Part shown: positions 16,282 through 24,417 of the stretch, in pieces | How the letters are laid out: every line of letters starts with the position of its first letter | How positions within the stretch are numbered: position 1 is the stretch's first letter | Assembly (NCBI GenBank): GCA_002238925.1 | Contig: MPNH01000006.1 | Location: forward strand, 1 to 64,000 | Length of the DNA: 64,000 bases | Source of the DNA: Spirochaetaceae bacterium bin103 | GTDB lineage: Bacteria; Spirochaetota; Spirochaetia; SZUA-6; Bin103 | Direction of reading: 5' to 3' | The notes under the pieces: generated by a model | The model's database searches: none | What the model was told of the DNA's origin: nothing | What the model saw: only the letters and a program-made list of their open reading frames with translations | Program-made: the position numbers and the translations under genes

Positions 16282-17054
16282 ACGTGCTCATTCTCGGCGG
16301 CAACGGCATGATGGGTCCGTGGGTAATCGAAGCGCTGCAGGGCCGTCATACCCTGCGCGTCACCGACATCAACGAACCGCCGCCGGGCTCCGCGCATGAA
16401 TACCGGCGCCTGAGCATCGCGGACCGGGACGGCGTCGTTGCGGCCGCGGAAGGGATGGATGCCATCGTCAACCTGTCGGTGCTGCGCGAAGACCGGGTGC
16501 AGGCGTTCGAGGTTAACGTGCAAGGCAACTACAACCTGGCGGCGGCGGCGGTCCGGCACGGAATCCGGCGCATCGTCAACACCGGCCCGCACTACCAGCT
16601 CGCCGGCCGGCAGTATGAAGAGTGGGACTTCGACCTGAACCCGGACATGCCGCCGCAGCCCGGCACCCGCCTGTACGCGCTCACCAAGGCGCTCGGTCAG
16701 GAGGTGCTGCGCGTGTTCAGCGAGCGGCATGACCTGTACGTGCAGACGTTGCTGTTCATGGGCATGCTCTACCCCGGGACTTGGCTGTGGAACCGCCAAC
16801 AACCCGGCGACAAGGCGGTTCTCGGCCAGGACCTGGCGAATCCGTTCGTGATCGCCTGGCCGGACACCGGGACCGCGGTGCGCGCCGCCCTGGAGGTGGA
16901 ATTGACCCGCCTGCCGTCACGCTGCGAAACCTACTTCACCTTCGCCCGCAGCCCGCACCGCAAGTTCTCCAGCGAAAAGATCACCCGCATCCTCGGCTGG
17001 CAACCCGCCCATCACCTCGAGCAGTTCTGGATCCGCCCCCCCGACGACTCCTGA
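16278..17054 (+). CDS. NAD-dependent epimerase/dehydratase family protein
   Basis: Extended SDR of 258 aa, probably a nucleotide-sugar or sugar epimerase/dehydrogenase. It has an intact nucleotide motif ILGGNGMMG at the N-terminus, an acidic residue at the end of strand 2 (RVTDINEPP), and the catalytic YALTK in LYALTKALGQEV. The C-terminus GWQPAHHLEQFW is typical of epimerases. It is translationally coupled to the degenerate homologue upstream. It ends 21 bp before a convergent aldo-keto reductase gene. Confidence 0.88.
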   Translation: MNVLILGGNGMMGPWVIEALQGRHTLRVTDINEPPPGSAHEYRRLSIADRDGVVAAAEGMDAIVNLSVLREDRVQAFEVNVQGNYNLAAAAVRHGIRRIVNTGPHYQLAGRQYEEWDFDLNPDMPPQPGTRLYALTKALGQEVLRVFSERHDLYVQTLLFMGMLYPGTWLWNRQQPGDKAVLGQDLANPFVIAWPDTGTAVRAALEVELTRLPSRCETYFTFARSPHRKFSSEKITRILGWQPAHHLEQFWIRPPDDS

Positions 17055-17075
17055 CCTGGGCCCCGGGCGGCGGCG

Positions 17076-18095
17076 TCAGTTGCCGGGTACCGGGGCGTCG
17101 GGGCGGAGCAGGGACTCGGACTTGAGTTCTGCCCACAGGTCGGCGGGGATGGGAGTTTGCAGGCGCTGGACGTTGCCGGTGACGTACTCGGGGCGGGCGG
17201 CGCCGGGGATGGCGGCGGCCACCAGCGGGTGGGCAAGCGGGAACTGCAGCGCGGCGGTGGCCAGGTCGACGCCGTGGCGGGTGCACACCGCCGCCATCGC
17301 CTGCACGCGTTGTACTACCTCGGGCGGCGGGTCGGCGTAGCGGTAGGTGGCGTTGCCGCGGCCCTCGGTGGCCAGGATGCCGGAGGCGAACAGGGCGCCA
17401 ACGATGATCGCCACGCCCGCCTCGGCGCAGCGCGGAAAGTCGTGGTCCAGCACGTCGTGGTCGAGCAGGTTGTAGTCCTGGGCGACCAGGAAGAAGTCGG
17501 GCTCGACCAGGTCCAGGAAGCGCGGAATCAGGCCGACGAAGTTGATGCCGGCGCCCACCCCGGCGACGGCGCCGCTGGCACGGAGCTGGTCCAGCGCACG
17601 CCAGCCGCTGGTGGCCAGTTCCTGCATCAGCGCCGCGATGCGCGCCTCGGAGTGATGGAACATCTGGTCCAGGTCGTGGATCACCAGCAGGTCGACCGAG
17701 CCGAGGCCGAGGCGGTGCAGGCTGTCCTCGTAGGAACGCATGATGCCGTCGTAGCTGTAGTCGAAGTGCAGCGTGAACGGCAGCGGGTCGTGCCAGTACT
17801 GCTGGTCGAGCAGATCGGGGCGGGTGGTGGGGCGCAGCACCCGCCCCACCTTGGTGGACACCTTGAACTGGTCGCGGGGACGGCCGCGCAGGAACTCGCC
17901 GAGGCGGTGTTCGCTCTTGCCGTGGCCGTAGAACGGCGAGGTGTCGAAATAGCGGATGCCGGCGTCCCAAGCGCTTTGCATTACTTCCTGGGCGGTCGTG
18001 TCGCCGACCGTGCCGAGCAGATCCCCGATCGGCGCGCAGCCAAGCCCGAGCCGGGTCAGTCCAACGCCGGTGCGCCCGAGTGTTGCCGTGTGCAT
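17076..18095 (-). CDS. Aldo/keto reductase (D-threo-aldose dehydrogenase-like)
   Basis: Oxidoreductase of 339 aa resembling aldose dehydrogenases such as D-threo-aldose 1-dehydrogenase. The full catalytic tetrad is visible: Asp and Tyr in YFDTSPFYGHGKSE, Lys in FKVSTKVGR, His in LLVIHDLDQ. The C-terminal cofactor region includes AAIPGAARPEYV. Monocistronic on the minus strand, convergent with the epimerase pair and divergent from the moxR-bat operon. Sugar oxidation is the likely role by family; the exact substrate is unknown. Confidence 0.9.
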   Translation of the reverse strand: MHTATLGRTGVGLTRLGLGCAPIGDLLGTVGDTTAQEVMQSAWDAGIRYFDTSPFYGHGKSEHRLGEFLRGRPRDQFKVSTKVGRVLRPTTRPDLLDQQYWHDPLPFTLHFDYSYDGIMRSYEDSLHRLGLGSVDLLVIHDLDQMFHHSEARIAALMQELATSGWRALDQLRASGAVAGVGAGINFVGLIPRFLDLVEPDFFLVAQDYNLLDHDVLDHDFPRCAEAGVAIIVGALFASGILATEGRGNATYRYADPPPEVVQRVQAMAAVCTRHGVDLATAALQFPLAHPLVAAAIPGAARPEYVTGNVQRLQTPIPADLWAELKSESLLRPDAPVPGN

Positions 18096-18161
18096 GCCTT
18101 ACCCAACCACGGAGTGCCGCCACTCGTCCACCGTCGCAGGGACGCCGCCGAGGCCGTGCCG

Positions 18162-18240
18162 TGTTGATTTCGCCGGTGGCGGTCAACTACATTGAAAGTA
18201 GTCAAGCCGCCGTACAGGACGGATGGTCCCGCACGGCGGC
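18162..18240 (+). promoter_or_regulatory. Predicted moxR-bat promoter and leader hairpin
   Basis: TTGATT (about 18162) and TACATT about 18 bp later form a plausible promoter before the moxR gene. The leader holds an 8-bp stem (GCCGCCGT at 18206-18213 with ACGGCGGC at 18233-18240), with a smaller inner GGAC/GTCC pairing. Function of the hairpin is unknown. Confidence 0.35.
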
Positions 18241-18302
18241 CCGGCCGCGAGCGCAACCCGCTGCCGCGGTAACAACACTGAGTTTCGGAAGGTAGAGGGA
18301 TC

Positions 18303-19286
18303 GTGGACGTCACGCAGATTGGCGCGCAGGTGGAGCGCGAGAGCGGGCTGCTGCAAGGGGTCCGCCAGCAGCTCGAGAAGGTGATCATCGGGCAGGGCTA
18401 TCTGCTCGAACGGCTGCAGATAGGGCTGCTGTGCAACGCCCACCTGCTGATCGAGGGCGTTCCCGGCCTGGCCAAGACGCTGTCCATCACCACGCTCGCG
18501 CAGGCGATCGACGCCCGCTTCCGGCGCATCCAGTTCACCCCCGACCTGCTGCCCGCCGACCTGATCGGCACGCTGATATACCACCCCGGCAGCGGCGAAT
18601 TCACCACCAAGCGCGGGCCGATCTTCGCCAACATCATCCTCGCCGACGAAATCAACCGCGCCCCCGCCAAGGTGCAGAGCGCCCTGCTGGAGGCGATGCA
18701 GGAGCGGCAGGTGACGATCGGCGACGACAGCCACGCGCTCGACGATCCGTTCATGGTGCTCGCCACGCAGAATCCGATCGAGCAGGAGGGCACCTACCCG
18801 CTGCCGGAGGCGCAGGTGGACCGCTTCATGCTCAAGGTGCAGGTCAGCTATCCCAGCCGCGACGAGGAACTGCGCATCCTGCGCCAGATGGCGCGCACCA
18901 CCGCGCAGACGCAGGTGGAGCCAATCCTGCAGCCCGCCGACTTCAGCCGCCTGCGCGCTCTGGTGGAGCAGATCCACATGGAGGAGAAGGTGGAGGAATA
19001 CGTGGTCGACGTGGTGTACGCAACGCGCGAGCCCGGCGGCTTCGGCCTCAAACTGGACGGCCTGATAGAGTATGGCGCCTCACCGCGCGCCACCATCTAC
19101 CTGACCCTGGCGGCCAAGGCCTACGCCTTGTTGCACGGGCGTGGCTACGTGACGCCACAAGACGTCAAGACCATGGCCCCCGACGTGCTGCGCCACCGCG
19201 TCATCCTCAGCTATGAGGCGGAAGCCGAGGAGCGTACCGCCGACGACCTGGTGGCGCAGATTCTGGACGCTGTCCCGGTGCCGTGA
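18303..19286 (+). CDS. moxR: MoxR-type AAA+ ATPase
   Basis: Cytoplasmic AAA+ ATPase of 327 aa, first gene of the bat (aerotolerance) operon; MoxR proteins act as chaperones for VWA-domain partners. Walker A is GVPGLAKT at about residues 47-54 (the MoxR variant), Walker B IILADEINRAP, sensor 1 LATQNPIEQEGTYPLPEAQ, and the C-terminal lid follows. Start GTG after GGTAGAGGG. It overlaps the DUF58 gene by 4 bp. Confidence 0.95.
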   Translation: MDVTQIGAQVERESGLLQGVRQQLEKVIIGQGYLLERLQIGLLCNAHLLIEGVPGLAKTLSITTLAQAIDARFRRIQFTPDLLPADLIGTLIYHPGSGEFTTKRGPIFANIILADEINRAPAKVQSALLEAMQERQVTIGDDSHALDDPFMVLATQNPIEQEGTYPLPEAQVDRFMLKVQVSYPSRDEELRILRQMARTTAQTQVEPILQPADFSRLRALVEQIHMEEKVEEYVVDVVYATREPGGFGLKLDGLIEYGASPRATIYLTLAAKAYALLHGRGYVTPQDVKTMAPDVLRHRVILSYEAEAEERTADDLVAQILDAVPVP

Positions 19287-20170
19287 TCTCCCCGGAGCTG
19301 GCGCGGCAGATTCGCTACATCCAGATCAGCGCCCGTCGTGCCGTGGACACCGTCTTCGGCGGCGAGTATGCCAGCGTATTTCGCGGTCACGGCATCGAGT
19401 TCCAGGAGGTGCGCGACTACCAGCCGGGCGACGAGATTCGCTCCATCGACTGGAACGTGACGGCGCGCATGGGACACCCGTTCGTGAAGCGCTTCGTGGA
19501 GGAACGTGAGCTCACGGTGTTGTTCGTGGTCGATCTTTCCGCCTCCGGGACGTTCGGATCGGCGGTCAAGAGCAAGACCGAGGTGGCGGCGGAACTGACC
19601 GCGCTGCTGGCGTTCTCGGCGATCCGCCACAACGACCGGGTTGGCCTGGTGGCCTTTACCGGCGACGTCGAGCTGTTCATCCCGCCCAAGAAGGGGGTAA
19701 CGCACGTTCTGCGCCTGGTTCGCGAGTTGCTGTTCTTCGAGCCGGAGGGTGCGCGTACCGACATCGGCGCCGCGCTGCGCTTCATGAGCCGTGTGCAGCG
19801 GCGCCGGGCCACGGTGTTCCTGGTGTCCGATTTTCTCGCCACTGGTTATGAGCCGGAGTTGCGGCTGGCGGCGGCGCGGCACGACCTGATCGCCGCGTCG
19901 ATCGTCGATCCGCACGAAATGGCGTTGCCGCGCGCCGGGCTGCTCGACCTGCAGGACGCGGAGACCGGGCGGCGCGTGCTGGTCGACACCTCCAGCCGCC
20001 GGGTGCGCGCGGAATACGAGCGGCGCGCGCGGGAGCGGCAGGAGTCGCTCACCGCGCAATTCCGCAGACTGCGCGTCGACCAGATCCCGATCCACACCGA
20101 CCAGTCGTGGACGCGCGATCTGGTGCGATTCTTCAAGGCGCGCGAGCGGCGCGCCGCGGGCGGGAGGTAA
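19283..20170 (+). CDS. DUF58 domain protein of the bat operon
   Basis: Protein of 295 aa with the DUF58 N-terminal block RRAVDTVFGGEYASVFRGHGIEF and YQPGDEIRSIDWNVTARMG, then a von Willebrand A-like fold with a MIDAS-type FVVDLSASG. DUF58 proteins are constant partners of MoxR ATPases. It starts at a GTG overlapping the moxR stop (GTGA) and ends overlapping the next gene as TAATG. No membrane segment, so it is probably cytoplasmic and cooperates with MoxR. Confidence 0.93.
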   Translation: MISPELARQIRYIQISARRAVDTVFGGEYASVFRGHGIEFQEVRDYQPGDEIRSIDWNVTARMGHPFVKRFVEERELTVLFVVDLSASGTFGSAVKSKTEVAAELTALLAFSAIRHNDRVGLVAFTGDVELFIPPKKGVTHVLRLVRELLFFEPEGARTDIGAALRFMSRVQRRRATVFLVSDFLATGYEPELRLAAARHDLIAASIVDPHEMALPRAGLLDLQDAETGRRVLVDTSSRRVRAEYERRARERQESLTAQFRRLRVDQIPIHTDQSWTRDLVRFFKARERRAAGGR

Positions 20171-21279
20171 TGGTGGGCCGGCGCTGCACCGCTCCAGCAC
20201 GGCTGGACTATCGCCTCCGGCTGCTTTGCGTGGTCGGCGCATGGTTGGCGTTGCTGTCCGGTTGCGCGGGGGCGGGCGGGGCCACCGGCGGCGACCCGGC
20301 TGCAGTGGTTGAGTGGCAGGTGCAAGGGTCGGCTGCCGCGGACGGCGCCGCGTTGGCGGTTCGGTTGGACCGCGATCGCATCACCACCGCCCAGTGGGTG
20401 ACCCTGGAGGTGGAGGTGCACGCCGCCGAGGGCAGCGCGGTACGGCTGCCCGCGCCGGCGGCGGTGGAGGGCGGCGCGCTGCGCGTGGAGCGGGTGCACA
20501 CCGCGCCGCCGGAGCTGGTCGAAGACGGCACGGTGCGTTGGCTGCGGCGGTTCGAGTTGCAGCCGTTTCTGGCCGGCGACTATACCGTTCCCGCCCTGCA
20601 CGTGTCGGTCGCGGGGGTGCCCGGCGCCGGTACGGAGCCGGCGGCGGACACGAACCTGACCACGGAGCCGATCCCGGTAACCGTGGTGTCGGTGATCGAT
20701 GCGGCGGAGCCGGCGCCGCGGCCGCGCGCCGTGCCGGATCCGGTGGCGGTGGCGCCGCGGGCCACGCAGATTGTCCTGTTTGCCGGCCTGGGTCTGGCGG
20801 TGGCCGGCGCCGCTGCCGCGGCCCTGTTCTGGTGGCGCCGCCGGGCGGCTCGCATACGCGCCCGCGAGGCGTTCGTGCCACCTCACGAGGCGGCCCTGGG
20901 CGCCCTGCGGGAGTTGGCCGCCGGCGACCTGCCGGAGCGCGATCCGCTGGCGTTTCACCATGCTGTCGCGGACGTGCTGCGCCGTTACCTGGAGCGGCGG
21001 TTTGCCGTGCGTGCCCCGGAACGCACTACCGAGGAATTGATGCTGATCGTCGCCGGCGCGGACTGGCTGGACGACGTGCAGCGGCGCGCCCTGCATGCGT
21101 TCCTGGCGCGCTGCGATCAGGTCAAGTTTGCCGGCGCGCGTCCCCCGGCGCCGGTCGCCCGCGGCCTGATCGACACGGCGTCCGATCTGGTGACCGCGTT
21201 GCGGCTGGTGGTGGAGGAGAACCCTGAGGAGGAGCACGCCAGGGAGGACGACTCCAGGGGGGATGCTGTTGCAGTTTGA
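20170..21279 (+). CDS. Bat-operon membrane protein of unknown function
   Basis: Protein of 369 aa between DUF58 and BatA. The N-terminus looks like a lipoprotein signal (LLCVVGAWLALLSGCAG; lipobox LSGC). A beta-rich extracytoplasmic domain follows, resembling the Ig-like domains of BatD. One transmembrane segment lies near residues 200-222 (IVLFAGLGLAVAGAAAAALFWW), then a helical cytoplasmic tail. Proteins of this layout commonly occupy this place in bat operons (DUF4381-like), but the name is not certain. Start ATG overlaps the DUF58 stop; the end overlaps batA by 17 bp. Confidence 0.8.
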   Translation: MVGRRCTAPARLDYRLRLLCVVGAWLALLSGCAGAGGATGGDPAAVVEWQVQGSAAADGAALAVRLDRDRITTAQWVTLEVEVHAAEGSAVRLPAPAAVEGGALRVERVHTAPPELVEDGTVRWLRRFELQPFLAGDYTVPALHVSVAGVPGAGTEPAADTNLTTEPIPVTVVSVIDAAEPAPRPRAVPDPVAVAPRATQIVLFAGLGLAVAGAAAAALFWWRRRAARIRAREAFVPPHEAALGALRELAAGDLPERDPLAFHHAVADVLRRYLERRFAVRAPERTTEELMLIVAGADWLDDVQRRALHAFLARCDQVKFAGARPPAPVARGLIDTASDLVTALRLVVEENPEEEHAREDDSRGDAVAV

Positions 21280-22321
21280 CGCACCTTGGGCGTTCCTTTT
21301 GGCGCCGGTGGCGGCGGCGCTGCCGTTACTGCGCCACTGGACAGCGCGCCGGCAGGCCGGCCTGACCTTCTCGTCCGCCGCGTTGGCTTCGTCGGTGGCT
21401 CCGTCGTGGCGGCAGCGGATGGCGTGGCTGCCGTTGGCGTTGCAGGTCGCTTCGCTGCTGCTCCTGGTGGTGGCGTTGGCGCGTCCGCGCGAGGGACAGG
21501 AGCAAGTGGTGGACGTAAGCCGGGGGGTGGCGATCGAACTGGTGGTGGACCGATCGTCGAGCATGCGGGTGCCGATGGCGCCGGGACAGGACAGCCCGAG
21601 CCGTCTGCAGGCCGCCAAGGCAGTGCTCGCGCGATTCATCCGGGGCGACGACTCCGGCCTGGCAGGACGTTCTCACGACCTGATCGGCCTCATTACCTTT
21701 GCCCGTTATGCGGAGACCATTCTGCCGCTGACGCTGGCCCACGACGCCGCTGGCGGTTTTCTGCGCAGCATCGAGCTGGCCGGCAAGGGAAGTGCCGAAG
21801 ACGGCACCGCGATCGGAGACGCCATAGCGCTGGCCGCGGCCCGCCTGCACACCGCCGAGGAAGAGTTGCGCGCGTCCGGTGCCGCCGCCACCTACGAGAT
21901 CAAGAGCAAGGTGATCGTGCTGCTCACCGACGGCATCAACAACACCGGCACCCGCGAGCCGCTCGCCGCCGCCGAACTGGCGCGCGACTGGGGCATTACC
22001 GTGCACGCCATCGGCATTGCCGCGGACGAGACGGTGCGCTCCTCGGGAAACACCACGCTGTTCCGGCTTGGCCGGCGCGAGATCGATGAAGCGGCCCTGC
22101 GCGCCATCGCCGAGACCACCGGCGGCCTGTTTCGCATTGCCGGCGACGCGCGCGCGCTGCACGAGGTGTACCGCGAGATCGACGCCCTGGAGCGCAGCGA
22201 GATCGAGTCGGTGCGCTACGTGAGCTACCGCGAGCGCTTCGTGCCCTGGGCGCTGGCCGCCGCGGCGTGCATGTTCGCGGCCACCCTGCTGAGCGCAACG
22301 GTGTTGCGCCGGAGCCCGTGA
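21263..22321 (+). CDS. batA: VWA domain protein BatA
   Basis: Inner-membrane protein of 352 aa with two N-terminal membrane segments (about residues 7-20 and 52-72), a periplasmic/cytoplasmic von Willebrand A domain and one C-terminal membrane segment (PWALAAAACMFAATLLSAT). The MIDAS motif is intact: VVDRSSSM, with the later Thr in GKGSAEDGTAIGD and the Asp in VLLTDGINN. This domain order is that of BatA, implicated in oxidative-stress and aerotolerance functions in Bacteroides and in Leptospira. Overlaps both neighbours. Confidence 0.92.
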   Translation: MLLQFDAPWAFLLAPVAAALPLLRHWTARRQAGLTFSSAALASSVAPSWRQRMAWLPLALQVASLLLLVVALARPREGQEQVVDVSRGVAIELVVDRSSSMRVPMAPGQDSPSRLQAAKAVLARFIRGDDSGLAGRSHDLIGLITFARYAETILPLTLAHDAAGGFLRSIELAGKGSAEDGTAIGDAIALAAARLHTAEEELRASGAAATYEIKSKVIVLLTDGINNTGTREPLAAAELARDWGITVHAIGIAADETVRSSGNTTLFRLGRREIDEAALRAIAETTGGLFRIAGDARALHEVYREIDALERSEIESVRYVSYRERFVPWALAAAACMFAATLLSATVLRRSP

Positions 22322-23442
22322 TGGCGCCCTTTGCAACGGACGGCGCGCTGCGCTTCGTGCATCCGGAGGCGTTCCTGCTGCTGTGGCTGCTGCTGCCGCT
22401 GGCGGCGGCGCTGGTCCTGGCCGGGCGCGCCCGGCGGCGCGATGCCCGGCGGTTCAGCTCCGTGCCCGACCCGGTGGCCGGCACGGCGCTCAACGTGCGA
22501 CCGCTGTTGGTTGCCCTCACCCTGGCGGGGCTGGCTCTGCTGGTGATCGGCGTTGCGCGGCCCGGCTGGGAGTCGAGTCCCACCACCGTGGAGCGCCGCG
22601 GCCGCGACGTGGTGTTCGTGGTGGATACCTCGCGCAGCATGCTGGCCGAGGACTTGGCGCCCAACCGGCTGGACCGCGCCAAGCTGGCGATCCTGGATAT
22701 GGTGGAGGTGCTGGACGGCGACCGGGTGGCACTGGTGGCGTACGCCGGCAGCGCGGTGGTGAAGAGCCCGCTCACGTTTGACTACGGATTCTTCCGCATG
22801 GCCGTGCAGCAACTGTCGGTGACCAGCGTCAGCCGCGGCGGGTCGCTGCTCGGCGACGCACTGCGCACGGTGCACGACGATGTGCTCGACAATCAGGTGC
22901 GCGAGTTCAAGGACGTGCTGTTGATCACCGACGGCGGCGATCACGACAGCTTTCCGGTCGAGGCCGCCGAGGCGCTCGGCCAGAGCGGGGCGCGGATCCT
23001 GGCCATCGGACTTGGCGACGACGCCGCCGGTCAGCCGATCCCGGACGTACCGCGGTCCGGTACCGGCGCCGCCGCCTACGTGGAGCATGACGGCGAAATC
23101 GTGCTCAGCACGCTGGACGCCGACCTGCTGCGCGCCGTGGCCGGCGCCACCCCGGCGGGGCGCTACGTGCACTGGGCCACCGGCAATCTGGATCTGGGGC
23201 GCTTGTACCGGGAGGTGATCGCCGCCGCACCCGGCCGGATGCTGGAGGCGGAGGCGTTCGAATTGATCGACGAGCGGTTTCAGATCTTCCTCGGCCTGGC
23301 GCTGCTGCTGTTCACGGCCGCGGCCGCCGTCCCGGACCGGCTGCGCCTGCCTAGGCCGCGCGTGGGGCCGTTGGGTGGCCTGCTGCGCCGTGCTGACCGG
23401 AGCTCGGCTGGCCGCCAGGTACGCGGGGCCTCCTCGCGATGA
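22321..23442 (+). CDS. batB: VWA domain protein BatB
   Basis: Inner-membrane protein of 373 aa, paralogue of BatA. Two N-terminal membrane segments (AFLLLWLLLPLAAALVLAG and LLVALTLAGLALLVIGVA) precede a VWA domain with MIDAS VVDTSRSM and TDGGDHD. A C-terminal membrane segment FLGLALLLFTAAAAV is followed by a basic tail. Start ATG overlaps the batA stop as TGATG. In Leptospira and Bacteroides, BatA/BatB pair with TPR proteins such as BatC and BatE. Confidence 0.92.
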   Translation: MAPFATDGALRFVHPEAFLLLWLLLPLAAALVLAGRARRRDARRFSSVPDPVAGTALNVRPLLVALTLAGLALLVIGVARPGWESSPTTVERRGRDVVFVVDTSRSMLAEDLAPNRLDRAKLAILDMVEVLDGDRVALVAYAGSAVVKSPLTFDYGFFRMAVQQLSVTSVSRGGSLLGDALRTVHDDVLDNQVREFKDVLLITDGGDHDSFPVEAAEALGQSGARILAIGLGDDAAGQPIPDVPRSGTGAAAYVEHDGEIVLSTLDADLLRAVAGATPAGRYVHWATGNLDLGRLYREVIAAAPGRMLEAEAFELIDERFQIFLGLALLLFTAAAAVPDRLRLPRPRVGPLGGLLRRADRSSAGRQVRGASSR

Positions 23443-23500
23443 GCGGACCGGCCAACCGCTGCAGCGGGCAGCCGCGAATCTGCATCATCCCGGGCCTTGG

Positions 23501-23606
23501 CGGGCTGCTGGCGGTGACGGTGTGGCTGGCACTTTGGCGGCGCGGGGCCGGGGCGGGCTGCTGGGGGTGACGGTGTGGCTGGCAGTTGGCAGCGGCGGGG
23601 CGGCGG
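23501..23606 (+). repeat. Imperfect 53-bp-offset direct repeat at the start of batC
   Basis: CGGGCTGCTGGCGGTGACGG begins at 23501 and nearly the same sequence begins at 23554. About 34 bp match with two mismatches before the copies diverge. The offset of 53 bp is not a multiple of three, so the repeat shifts the frame between the natural ATG at 23439 and the body of batC. Confidence 0.75.
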
Positions 23607-24358
23607 CGCTCGGCCAGCCGGAGCGCGCCGCGCGGACCGGCATGGCCGCCTACCGTGCCGGCGATTTCGAGACTGCCTCCGGCGCCTTCGCCCAAGCGGC
23701 CGAGCTGCGGCCCGGCAACGCGGGCCTGTGGTACAACGCCGGAGCGGCGGCATACCGGTTCGGCAGCTACGGCGCCTCGCGCCGCCTGCTGCAGGCGGCG
23801 ATCAACGGCGCCGGCGACGATCGGTTGGCCGCCGCCGGCCACCTGGCGGTGGGGCATACCTGGATGGCGGAGGCGGAGCAGTTCGCGCAGACCGATCCGG
23901 CGGCTGCAATGCCGGCGCTGGAAGCGGCAATCAAGAGCTACGAGCGAACGCTGCGGCTGGATGGCGATTCCGAGGAGGCTGCCTACCACCTGGAACGGGC
24001 GCGCGCGCTGCTCGCCGAACTGCGCCGGCAAGCGGCTCGCGAGAGCGGCGACGCGCAGGACGAGGGAGACCAACAGCAGGACCAACGGCAACAGCAGCCG
24101 CGGCAGCAACAGGACCAGCAGGACGGGTCCGGGCAGGGTTCGGATCAGCAGCAGCCGCAGGAGCAACAGCCGCAGCAGGAGGCGCCGCCGGACCGGGGGC
24201 AGCAGAACACCGGCACGCCGCCGCAGGCGGCCGAGGGCCCGCGCTCCGATGAGGAGGCGGACGCCGTGGCGCGGCAGATCATCGCCGCCGAAGAGGCGCT
24301 GGCCGCCATGTTGGAACGCAACGGACGGCAGATGGAGCCGGTGGCGCGGGATTGGTAG
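23522..24358 (+). CDS. batC: TPR-repeat protein BatC (disturbed 5' end)
   Basis: TPR protein of the bat operon, about 278 aa from a GTG at 23522. A signal-like segment (GLLGVTVWLAVGSGGAAALG) is followed by TPR-like helices (GMAAYRAGDFETASGAFAQAAELRPGN in pieces), a Gln-rich low-complexity linker at about residues 180-235 and a conserved C-terminal ERNGRQMEP tail. The expected start, ATG 23439 overlapping the batB stop as ATGA, gives a normal signal peptide but leaves the frame after about 43 codons because of the 53-bp-offset repeat. Removing one repeat unit would join that start to the rest of the gene in frame. Alternative in-frame starts are GTG 23522 and TTG 23534. Confidence 0.8.
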   Translation: MAGTLAARGRGGLLGVTVWLAVGSGGAAALGQPERAARTGMAAYRAGDFETASGAFAQAAELRPGNAGLWYNAGAAAYRFGSYGASRRLLQAAINGAGDDRLAAAGHLAVGHTWMAEAEQFAQTDPAAAMPALEAAIKSYERTLRLDGDSEEAAYHLERARALLAELRRQAARESGDAQDEGDQQQDQRQQQPRQQQDQQDGSGQGSDQQQPQEQQPQQEAPPDRGQQNTGTPPQAAEGPRSDEEADAVARQIIAAEEALAAMLERNGRQMEPVARDW

Positions 24359-24417
24359 TAGCGGTGGGTTGTTGCGAGGGCTGGCGCAAGGTTCGCCGGC
24401 GAGTCGGAACCGCGACG

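Noticed and set aside
24050..24215. Repetitive CAG/CAACAG-rich stretch, briefly considered as a CRISPR-like or tandem repeat array
   Set aside because: It encodes the Gln-rich linker of BatC, with irregular units and no spacers.
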